This document shows positions 1 through 5,377 of a stretch of 12,799 nt of DNA, one piece after another. The stretch comes from an uncultured Eubacteriales bacterium (GTDB lineage: Bacteria; Bacillota; Clostridia; Monoglobales; UMGS1388): positions 1 to 12,799 of the forward strand of contig URVP01000028.1 in assembly GCA_900551345.1 (NCBI GenBank). The letters run 5' to 3'. Every line of letters begins with the position of its first letter. Positions within the stretch are counted from its first letter, which is position 1. The notes beneath the pieces are model-generated. The model was not told the origin of the DNA. It ran no database searches and saw nothing but the letters and a program-made list of their open reading frames with translations. Both the position numbers and the translations under genes were made by a program.

Positions 1-1121
1 GTATTATTGAAAAATCAATATCGGGCAATGTATATAAAGCGATTGTCAGCAATCCAAATAAGTCTGATGTAAAATATCGCAAGATAATTATTGAAAGGAC
101 AGATAAAGGTTATTCTATTGAAAGCTTTACACAAAAGCAAGCGTTTCACAGTGCCTTAAAAGAGGACGAGCTTTATGATTTTTTATGTTCTAACACAGGA
201 GATTACCGCCAATTTAACATATGGACAGATACAGCGCAGCACGAAATACGCATAAGCAAAAAAGGGAAAGCCGGGATTATATCCAAAAAGAATAGCGGCA
301 ACATGCAGATAAAAACACAACACAACAGAAAGAAAAATTATTTGATACCCGAAAGTGTTATTCCCCCTCTTATCGATATGGGAATTTTTTCTCACGAGGG
401 CAAAATTATTAATTCGATGCAGGATAAATACCGCCAGATAAATCGATTTATAGAAATTATAGATGATGAAATATCAAGGTTAAAAATTGACGAGACTATT
501 AATATAATAGATTTCGGATGTGGAAAATCTTATCTTACATTTATCCTTTATTATTACCTTACCGAGATTAAAAAGCTTAATGTAAGCATAACAGGACTTG
601 ATCTAAAAAAAGAAGTTATAGAAAACTGCAACAAAGCGGCAGAGAAATACGGATATACAAATCTGCACTTTGAACCGGGGGATATAAACGGGTACAAAAC
701 CGATAAAAAAATACATATGGTAATTACTCTGCACGCCTGTGACACCGCTACTGATTATGCACTCTTTAATGCTGTGAGCCGGGAAGCCGACCTTATTTTT
801 TCCGTCCCCTGCTGTCAGCACGAACTTAACAAGCAAATCAAAAGCGACCATTTGTCCCTTTTTACAAGATATGGAATAATAAAAGAACGCACGGCAGCGC
901 TAATGACCGACGCAATCCGTGCAAATCTTTTAGAATATGCCGGCTACAAAACACAGGTGCTTGAATTTATAGATATGCAGCATACACCTAAAAACATTAT
1001 GCTGAGAGCAGTAAAAAAGAAACAAAATCCGGACAGACTGATATATCTGGAGGAAGTTGAAAAAGTTATGGAAGAATTCAATCTGAATCCTACATTATAC
1101 AGTTTGATTGTTAATAAATAA
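1..1121 (+). CDS. class I SAM-dependent methyltransferase (5' partial)
   Basis: The frame is open from base 3 with no stop, so the gene starts left of the window; the ATG at 303 is internal. It gives 372 visible residues. From that ATG, residues 1-17 hold a basic HNRKKNY segment, 67-80 the SAM-binding glycine motif (DFGCGKS), 99-101 the acidic end of beta-2 (GLDLKK), 143-151 a HACDTATDY stretch and 168-174 a PCCQHEL motif. These match the Methyltransf_32-type family (PF13679, related to METTL25/RRNAD1). The substrate is unknown; RNA or protein methylation is possible. The segment upstream of base 303 forms an N-terminal domain common in bacterial members. It converges on rplL, with a shared terminator-like hairpin at 1266-1295. 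The family call is firm; the role is open. Confidence 0.85.
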   Translation, partial: IIEKSISGNVYKAIVSNPNKSDVKYRKIIIERTDKGYSIESFTQKQAFHSALKEDELYDFLCSNTGDYRQFNIWTDTAQHEIRISKKGKAGIISKKNSGNMQIKTQHNRKKNYLIPESVIPPLIDMGIFSHEGKIINSMQDKYRQINRFIEIIDDEISRLKIDETINIIDFGCGKSYLTFILYYYLTEIKKLNVSITGLDLKKEVIENCNKAAEKYGYTNLHFEPGDINGYKTDKKIHMVITLHACDTATDYALFNAVSREADLIFSVPCCQHELNKQIKSDHLSLFTRYGIIKERTAALMTDAIRANLLEYAGYKTQVLEFIDMQHTPKNIMLRAVKKKQNPDRLIYLEEVEKVMEEFNLNPTLYSLIVNK

Positions 1122-1163
1122 GAATGATATTTATTTTAAATTTCATTTAAGAATTTCATAAAT

Positions 1164-1199
1164 AAATTAAGTTTAATATACAAATTAAGTTTAATATAC
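1164..1199. repeat. 18-bp direct tandem repeat, two exact copies
   Basis: The unit AAATTAAGTTTAATATAC occurs at 1164-1181 and again at 1182-1199 without mismatch. It lies in an AT-rich stretch between the convergent methyltransferase and rplL genes. The rest of 1122-1265 shows no coding sequence. No function is evident. Confidence 0.8.
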
Positions 1200-1262
1200 T
1201 TAGTTTTATTTTTCATAAGACCTTATTACTTTTTCTGGATTTTAATTAATTAAAATGGCAAC

Positions 1263-1295
1263 AAAAAAATTCCACGGAATGATCCGTGGAATTTT
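1263..1295 (-). terminator. rplL operon terminator (probably bidirectional)
   Basis: A perfect 13-bp stem (1266-1278 with 1283-1295, arm AAAATTCCACGGA) closes a 4-base ATGA loop. On the minus strand it is followed by a run of T (complement of 1263-1269), about 20 bases after the rplL stop. On the plus strand the right arm itself ends in T5, so it may also end methyltransferase transcripts. Confidence 0.9.
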
Positions 1296-1313
1296 TGCGT
1301 TGTATAAGTAAAA

Positions 1314-1688
1314 TTACTTAAGTTCAACTTCTGCGCCAACTTCTTCAAGCTTAGTCTTGATTTCTTCAGCGGATTCTTTTGATACAGCTTCCTTAAGAGT
1401 TTTGGGAGCGCCGTCAACAACTTCCTTAGCTTCCTTAAGTCCAAGACCTGTAAGTTCACGAACAACCTTGATAACCTTAATCTTTTCGCCGCCTGCTGAT
1501 TTAAGAATAACATCGAATTCTGTCTTTTCAGCACCTGCTGCGCCGCCTTCAGCTGCGCCGCCAGCCATTACAGCTACGGGAGCTGCTGCTGATACGCCGA
1601 ACTCTTCTTCAAGAGCCTTTACAAGGTCGTTAACTTCGATCAGTGTGAGTGATTTAATATCTTCAAGAATTTTTGCTACATCTGCCAT
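1314..1688 (-). CDS. rplL: 50S ribosomal protein L7/L12
   Basis: The 124-residue protein forms the flexible ribosomal stalk that recruits translation GTPases; L12 dimers bind the C-terminal helix of L10. The N-terminal dimerisation domain (about 1-32), an Ala/Gly-rich hinge (about 34-53) and the globular C-terminal domain (about 55-124, with KVIKVVRELTGLGLKEAK) are all normal in length and order. The start is supported by a GGAGG box 9 bases upstream of the ATG. It lies 46 bases after rplJ, in the usual rplJ-rplL pair. Unusually, it is the last gene of the cluster: a terminator and then a convergent gene follow, where rpoB is common in other bacteria. Confidence 0.98.
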   Translation of the reverse strand: MADVAKILEDIKSLTLIEVNDLVKALEEEFGVSAAAPVAVMAGGAAEGGAAGAEKTEFDVILKSAGGEKIKVIKVVRELTGLGLKEAKEVVDGAPKTLKEAVSKESAEEIKTKLEEVGAEVELK

Positions 1689-1734
1689 TTTTATTTACCT
1701 CCAATATTTTTATAGTTTAGTTTTAGTATAAATT

Positions 1735-2367
1735 TTATTCTGCGGCAGGAGCGTCCTCTGCGGGAGCCTCTTCTGCTGCGGGTGCAGCTTCTTCAGCTGC
1801 AGGAGCTGTTTCTTCAGCTGCGGGTGCTTCCTCTGCGGGAGCTTCAGCTGTCTCTTCAGCCTTTGCGCCGGGAGTTGCGCCTTCATCAACTATAGCCTGC
1901 AATGTTCTTGCGAGAGCACCGATAGGTGAAAGCATACTTCCAAGCATCTTGGAAATAAGAACTTCTTTTGAAGGAATTGCAGCATAAGCCTTAACTTCTT
2001 CAATAGAAATAACCTTTCCGTCTACAAAACCGGACTTAACTTCAAGATTGGGATTTTCTTTAGCGAAATCCATGATAACCTTAGCTGAAGCAACAACATC
2101 GGTAGGATGTGTAGCAAGAGCAGTAGGTCCGTTGAGAACCGGGTCAAGCTCTGAAAGTCCGCATTTTTCAGCAGCGAATCTTGTCATTGTATTTTTAACA
2201 ACGCTGTATTCAACGCCGGCTTCTCTGAACTTTCTTCTCAGATTGGTATCCTCTTCAACTGTAAGTCCACGGTAGTCAACCAATACACCTGCACATGAAC
2301 CGTTAAATCTCTCTACGAGTTTGTCAATAACTTCCTGTTTTGCCTTAATAGCTTTATCATTGGGCAT
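1735..2367 (-). CDS. rplJ: 50S ribosomal protein L10 with Ala/Glu/Pro tail
   Basis: L10 anchors the L12 dimers to 23S rRNA and represses its own operon by binding the leader mRNA. Residues 1-163 are a standard L10: an N-terminal rRNA-binding domain (with GVLVDYRGLTVEE and YSVVKNT) and the L12-binding helix near 145-163. Residues 164-210 are an extra low-complexity tail of Ala, Glu and Pro repeats of the AEEAPA type, making this protein about 40 residues longer than the usual 165-175. The underlying DNA (about 1738-1875) is repetitive, consistent with growth by slippage. The start has an AGGAGG box 10 bases upstream. A dedicated promoter and leader precede it (2368-2554). Confidence 0.97.
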   Translation of the reverse strand: MPNDKAIKAKQEVIDKLVERFNGSCAGVLVDYRGLTVEEDTNLRRKFREAGVEYSVVKNTMTRFAAEKCGLSELDPVLNGPTALATHPTDVVASAKVIMDFAKENPNLEVKSGFVDGKVISIEEVKAYAAIPSKEVLISKMLGSMLSPIGALARTLQAIVDEGATPGAKAEETAEAPAEEAPAAEETAPAAEEAAPAAEEAPAEDAPAAE

Positions 2368-2519
2368 AAGTCATTGTCCTCCTTTCGCAAATAATAATGA
2401 AAAATGGGTTTTCTACGCAGACATAGAAAACCCATGATTTTTACAAATAAGGATTAGTCTCCTCGGCAGGACTTACCTTTGTGCCTGCTGTCTGCGGAAA
2501 AATATTCAAATTGATGAAC
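2368..2519 (-). ncRNA. L10-type ribosomal protein leader (autoregulatory 5' UTR of rplJL)
   Basis: The region between the rplJL promoter and the rplJ start contains the L10-binding type hairpin: GCAGG (2484-2488) pairs with CCTGC (2466-2470), closing a loop with AAAGGTAAGT, as in L10 leaders of Firmicutes. In Bacillus subtilis the L10-L12 complex binds this element and favours termination. Here a terminator hairpin lies just before the rplJ ribosome binding site, and a segment 5' of the L10 site is exactly complementary to its loop. The 5' end is estimated from the promoter, not observed. Confidence 0.85.
2398..2435 (-). terminator. attenuator hairpin in the rplJL leader
   Basis: A perfect 12-bp stem (2404-2415 with 2424-2435) encloses the 8-base loop 2416-2423. 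On the minus strand it runs into TTTTTCATTATT, directly upstream of the rplJ ribosome binding site. Its position and T-rich tail fit a conditional terminator. The loop (TGTCTGCG in RNA sense) is perfectly complementary to leader bases 2489-2496 (CGCAGACA), giving a plausible antiterminator pairing. Confidence 0.8.
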
Positions 2520-2525
2520 ATTAAG

Positions 2526-2554
2526 ATTATAACACAATAAAATATTCTTGTCAA
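2526..2554 (-). promoter_or_regulatory. consensus vegetative promoter for rplJ-rplL
   Basis: On the minus strand TTGACA (2549-2554) and TATAAT (2526-2531) are separated by exactly 17 bases, a full match to the sigma-A consensus. It sits only seven bases beyond the rplA stop, so rplJL can be transcribed apart from the upstream genes. The predicted start is near base 2519. Confidence 0.92.
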
Positions 2555-2561
2555 GAACAAA

Positions 2562-3251
2562 TTATTCAGTTACTCTTGCGGGGTTGATCTTAACGCCGGG
2601 GCCCATTGTGGAAGTAACCGTAGCACTTCTTACATATTGACCCTTTGCAGCTGCAGGCTTAGCCTTTGCAATTGCACCAAAGAGAACCGAAACATTTTCA
2701 TAAAGCTTATCAACACCGAAAGAAGCTTTACCAACAGGACAATGAATAATATTTGTCTTGTCAAGACGATATTCAATTTTACCTGATTTAATCTCTGAAA
2801 TAGCTTTTGCTACATCCATGGTAACTGTACCAGCCTTGGGGTTAGGCATAAGACCTTTGGGACCAAGAACCTTACCCAAACGACCTACAACACCCATCAT
2901 ATCGGGAGTCGCAACAACTACATCAAATTCAAACCAGTTATCATTCTGAATCTTGGGGATAAGCTCTTCAGCACCAACATAATCAGCGCCTGCCTTTTCA
3001 GCCTCGTCTGCTTTGTCTCCCTTAGCAAATACAAGAACTCTTGCAACTTTACCGGTTCCGTGAGGAAGAACAACCGCGCCTCTTACCTGCTGGTCAGCGT
3101 GACGAGAGTCAACACCCAATTTTACATGAACTTCAACCGTTTCGTCAAATTTTGCCTTAGCGGTCTTTGTTACGATGTCGAGAGCTTCTTTAACATCATA
3201 AAGCTTAGCTTTGTCGTACATCTTAACGCTGTCATCATACTTTTTACCCAT
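2562..3251 (-). CDS. rplA: 50S ribosomal protein L1
   Basis: L1 forms the mobile L1 stalk near the ribosomal E site and in many bacteria represses its own mRNA. The 229-residue length and sequence are typical: MGKKYDDSVKMYD start, a VKLGVDSRHADQQVRG segment, VVATPDMM, and the GRLGKVLGPKGLMPNPK signature in the middle domain. The ATG at 3251 is chosen because AAGGAGG lies 9 bases upstream; an in-frame extension to 3284 would swallow this site and add 11 untypical residues. It follows rplK after about 70 bases that contain a small hairpin. The next promoter begins just after its stop. Confidence 0.97.
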   Translation of the reverse strand: MGKKYDDSVKMYDKAKLYDVKEALDIVTKTAKAKFDETVEVHVKLGVDSRHADQQVRGAVVLPHGTGKVARVLVFAKGDKADEAEKAGADYVGAEELIPKIQNDNWFEFDVVVATPDMMGVVGRLGKVLGPKGLMPNPKAGTVTMDVAKAISEIKSGKIEYRLDKTNIIHCPVGKASFGVDKLYENVSVLFGAIAKAKPAAAKGQYVRSATVTSTMGPGVKINPARVTE

Positions 3252-3267
3252 TATAATTAACCTCCTT

Positions 3268-3301
3268 GTGGTAATAGCGATCACTTACTGTGACCTTCCA
3301 C
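3268..3301 (-). other. possible structured element in the rplK-rplA spacer
   Basis: Two 4-bp helices can stack around an asymmetric internal loop: 3268-3271 with 3298-3301 (GTGG/CCAC), and 3281-3284 with 3290-3293 (TCAC/GTGA). The element ends right next to the rplA AAGGAGG box. Two short helices flanking an uneven loop is the general form of L1-binding mRNA sites, but the stems are short and alternatives exist, so this is tentative. Confidence 0.35.
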
Positions 3302-3322
3302 TTAATTAGTTTTTGTCAATAA

Positions 3323-3748
3323 TCAGTCAACTACAGTGATACCCATACTTCTGGCAGTTCCTGCAATCATCTTCATAGCTGCTTCAACAGAAGCGGCATT
3401 AAGGTCGGGAGCCTTCTGCTCTGCTATTGCACGGATCTGATCCTGTGTAATCTGGCCAACCTTTGTTTTGTTAGGTACACCTGAACCCTTTTCAAGACCG
3501 ATAGCCTTTTTAATGAGAACGGCTGCCGGAGGTGTCTTTGTAACAAATGTAAATGAACGGTCTGCATAAACTGTAATAACAACAGGAATAACAAGACCTG
3601 CATCTTTCTGTGTCTTTTCGTTAAACTGCTTACAGAAATCCATAATGTTTACACCGTGCTGACCCAGAGCAGGACCAACAGGGGGTGCGGGAGTTGCCTT
3701 TCCGGCAGGAATCTGTAATTTAATATAACCTTCAACCTTCTGTGCCAT
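3323..3748 (-). CDS. rplK: 50S ribosomal protein L11
   Basis: L11 binds the GTPase-associated region of 23S rRNA and helps factor-dependent GTP hydrolysis. The 141-residue length is standard. The N-terminal domain has the proline-rich KATPAPPVGPALGQHGVNIM segment; the C-terminal rRNA-binding domain includes TKVGQITQDQIRAIAEQK and ends with AGTARSMGITVVD. A purine-rich AAGGAGG box lies about 12 bases before the ATG. It lies 34 bases after nusG and is followed by rplA, the usual order. Confidence 0.98.
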   Translation of the reverse strand: MAQKVEGYIKLQIPAGKATPAPPVGPALGQHGVNIMDFCKQFNEKTQKDAGLVIPVVITVYADRSFTFVTKTPPAAVLIKKAIGLEKGSGVPNKTKVGQITQDQIRAIAEQKAPDLNAASVEAAMKMIAGTARSMGITVVD

Positions 3749-3782
3749 AATATATATTCTCCTCCTTAAATCTCTGATAAAA

Positions 3783-4307
3783 TTACTTAACCGGTTCTAC
3801 CTGGCTGAACTCAAGTTCAACAGGAGTTTCACGGCCGAACATGGAAACTATAACTCGAACCTTTTTCTTTTCCATGTTAATTTCTTCAACGGTACCCGTG
3901 AAATCTTCAAGCGGACCGAATCTGATTACGACAGTATCGCCAACCTCGTATGAAAGTACAACAACCTTTTTTTCTATACCCATATTTTCGATTTCTTCAT
4001 CTGAAAGGGGAACGGGCTTGGAGGCAGGACCTACAAAGCCTGTAACACCTCGGGTATTGCGGATGATGTACCATGTTTCATCGGTCATTACCATTTTTAT
4101 GATAACATAACCCGGGAACTTTTTTCTGAGAACCACTTTTTTCTTGTCATCTTTAACTTCAACAACTTCTTCAAGCGGAACCTGAACATCAAGGATAGCG
4201 TCCTGCATGGAATGGTTTTCGACAATCTTTTCGATATTAGCCTTAACCTTATTTTCATAGCCGGAATAAGTATGCACTACATACCACTTAGCCTTGTTGC
4301 TCGCCAT
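3783..4307 (-). CDS. nusG: transcription termination/antitermination factor NusG
   Basis: NusG binds RNA polymerase through its N-terminal NGN domain and modulates pausing, termination and coupling to translation through its KOW domain. The 174-residue product shows the NGN domain (about 5-110, starting WYVVHTYSGYENKV and including FPGYVIIKM and TRGVTGFVG) and a KOW domain (about 122-156, with GDTVVIRFGPLEDFTGTV). The ATG at 4307 shares its A with the secE stop (TGATG), which suggests translational coupling; a GGGAG box lies about 9 bases upstream. A TTG three bases further upstream is a less likely start. Confidence 0.97.
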   Translation of the reverse strand: MASNKAKWYVVHTYSGYENKVKANIEKIVENHSMQDAILDVQVPLEEVVEVKDDKKKVVLRKKFPGYVIIKMVMTDETWYIIRNTRGVTGFVGPASKPVPLSDEEIENMGIEKKVVVLSYEVGDTVVIRFGPLEDFTGTVEEINMEKKKVRVIVSMFGRETPVELEFSQVEPVK

Positions 4308-4861
4308 CAATCATTGCTCCCTTCGGATGCGTCTGTGTCAGACTCAGCAGTGTCCTCTTCGCTTCCGGATGCATTAGCTTCATCGATAATGCTCTGAGCA
4401 TTTTGTCTGAGCTCTGCCACTCTTTCAGCAGTCAATTCTACACTGCCTTCTGCACTCTCGGTAACAATAATGTCTCCGTTTTCATCAACTGCGTTTCCTT
4501 CTTCATCATATGTGTAGCTGTCAAGTTCATCAAGAACAAGCTGTGCAGCCTCAACCGGATCCATGCTTTCTTCTTCTGTAGTCACATCGCCGGTTGTTGC
4601 ATTGTCTGTAGTCTGTTCTGTCTCAGTTGAATCATAATTGATAATATAATTTCTTCCATTGTTGAATACAAAATCAAGAATACCGATAATAATTCCTACT
4701 ATGATAACAACAACGATAACAACAGTTGTGTTAATTCTTGTCTGTTTAGCTGTAGGATAAACTACCTTTTTGAGTTCACTCTTAACTTCTCTGAAGTATC
4801 TTGCGATGGGGGCAAAAAAGCCGTTCTTCTTTTTACCCTCTTTCTTTTCCATTGCGGACAT
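4307..4861 (-). CDS. secE: preprotein translocase subunit SecE with long acidic tail
   Basis: SecE clamps the SecY channel of the Sec translocon. Residues 1-66 are a normal bacterial SecE: a basic N-terminus, an amphipathic helix with FREVKSELKKVVYPT, and one membrane segment (about 45-66). Firmicute SecE normally ends near there at 60-75 residues, but this one continues about 110 residues. The tail has 34 Asp/Glu, two Arg and no Lys or Cys, two adjacent DEEGNAV/DENGDII turns and a predicted helix near 145-163. By SecE topology it would lie outside the membrane. The ATG at 4861 is chosen for an AAAGGA box 9 bases upstream. It sits 49 bases after rpmG and overlaps nusG by one base. The tail's role is unknown. 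Confidence 0.95.
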   Translation of the reverse strand: MSAMEKKEGKKKNGFFAPIARYFREVKSELKKVVYPTAKQTRINTTVVIVVVIIVGIIIGILDFVFNNGRNYIINYDSTETEQTTDNATTGDVTTEEESMDPVEAAQLVLDELDSYTYDEEGNAVDENGDIIVTESAEGSVELTAERVAELRQNAQSIIDEANASGSEEDTAESDTDASEGSND

Positions 4862-4910
4862 ATTTTTCAATCCTTTCAGCAAGTATTGTTTTTAATAATC
4901 TGACCTTTGA

Positions 4911-5060
4911 TTACTTTGTTTCTTTGTGCAGAGTGTGCTTTCTGCAGAAAGGACAGTACTTATTCATCTCGAGTCTGTCAGGATCGTTCTTTTTGTTCTT
5001 CATTGTGTCATAATTTCTCTGCTTACATTCTGTGCAAGCCAATGTAATTTTATTTCTCAT
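4911..5060 (-). CDS. rpmG: 50S ribosomal protein L33, zinc-binding type
   Basis: L33 is a small protein of the large subunit near the E site. The 49-residue product begins MRNKITLACTECK and carries two CxxC pairs (CTEC and CPFC) that would bind zinc, so it is the C+ paralogue rather than the zinc-free form used under zinc limitation. The ATG at 5060 matches the family start. An in-frame GTG at 5102 would add 14 residues that L33 lacks. The ribosome binding site is weak: GGAAAGG about 11 bases upstream. It is the first gene of the rpmG-secE-nusG-rplK-rplA run, preceded by a long leader. Confidence 0.96.
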   Translation of the reverse strand: MRNKITLACTECKQRNYDTMKNKKNDPDRLEMNKYCPFCRKHTLHKETK

Positions 5061-5209
5061 TATCTTTTCATGCCTTTCCGACTCACAAAGTAATTTTTCC
5101 ACAAAGACTCAACCTCATCAGCCGTGAGTCTGGCGTCCGAGTAGAAGCTTGAGCCTCATATATTTTAAATATTTTTTTGCACGAAAAAAATAACCCTCTT
5201 TTCGGGTTC
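5061..5209 (-). other. long 5' leader of rpmG with alternative stems
   Basis: About 150 bases separate the predicted transcript start from the rpmG ATG. On the minus strand AGACTCA (5125-5131) can pair with TGAGTCT (5105-5111). Alternatively the overlapping GACTCAC (5124-5130) can pair with GTGAGTC (5080-5086), which abuts the GGAAAGG ribosome binding site. The two 7-bp stems exclude each other. No known riboswitch, T-box or tRNA pattern was recognised. This is a structural inference only. Confidence 0.45.
5184..5208 (-). terminator. short hairpin with T7 run at the start of the rpmG leader
   Basis: AACCC/GGGTT (5204-5208 with 5192-5196 in minus-strand sense) closes a 7-base loop and is followed by ATTTTTTT. 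It could stop read-through from nagA. It also lies at the very 5' end of transcripts from the promoter at 5216-5244, where it might instead stabilise the RNA. With only 5 bp it is weak. Confidence 0.5.
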
Positions 5210-5215
5210 AAAAGT

Positions 5216-5244
5216 AATATATCACACTTTTTCCCGTTCGTCAA
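5216..5244 (-). promoter_or_regulatory. promoter of the rpmG-secE-nusG-rplKA cluster
   Basis: On the minus strand TTGACG (5239-5244) and TATATT (5216-5221) are spaced by exactly 17 bases. It is the only good vegetative promoter between the nagA stop and rpmG, and it predicts a start near base 5209. The remaining gap up to the nagA stop (5245-5377) holds no gene, only AT-rich sequence and a palindrome at 5355-5368. Confidence 0.85.
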
Positions 5245-5354
5245 GTGATTTTTACAATTTTTTTAATTTTTACCACTACAGTTTAGTATCTTTAAATTCA
5301 TATCTTTACGGTACTCATATCAAACAGAATTTTTATCGTAAATGTCCTTAAAGG

Positions 5355-5368
5355 ATGCAGTACTGCAT
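5355..5368. repeat. 14-bp perfect palindrome downstream of nagA
   Basis: ATGCAGTACTGCAT is its own reverse complement and lies 9 bases beyond the nagA stop. It could form a 5-bp hairpin with a GTAC loop in the nagA transcript, but no T run follows, so it is not a standard terminator. Confidence 0.6.
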
Positions 5369-5377
5369 GATTTTAAT

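Noticed and set aside
303..1121. Methyltransferase starting at the ATG at 303
   Set aside because: The frame is open to base 3, and there is no good ribosome binding site before 303, so this ATG is internal.
1357..1731. Open frame of 124 codons on the plus strand opposite rplL
   Set aside because: It mirrors the Ala/Glu-rich rplL coding sequence, has a low-complexity Ser/Ala/Thr product and no ribosome binding site.
3252..3284. Longer rplA start at 3284
   Set aside because: It would place the clear AAGGAGG site inside the coding region and add residues foreign to L1.
5088..5131. CTGATGA followed later by GGAAAA in the rpmG leader, recalling a hammerhead ribozyme core
   Set aside because: The required stem II closing pair and the C before GAAA are missing, and no matching stems I and III are seen.
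5120..5160. Short leader peptide (ATG AGG CTC ... TGA, 13 codons) upstream of rpmG
   Set aside because: There is no ribosome binding site before the ATG and no run of regulatory codons.
5192..5212. GGGTTCAAAA, resembling a tRNA T-arm
   Set aside because: No acceptor stem, D-arm or anticodon arm can be built around it; it belongs to the short hairpin beside the rpmG promoter.
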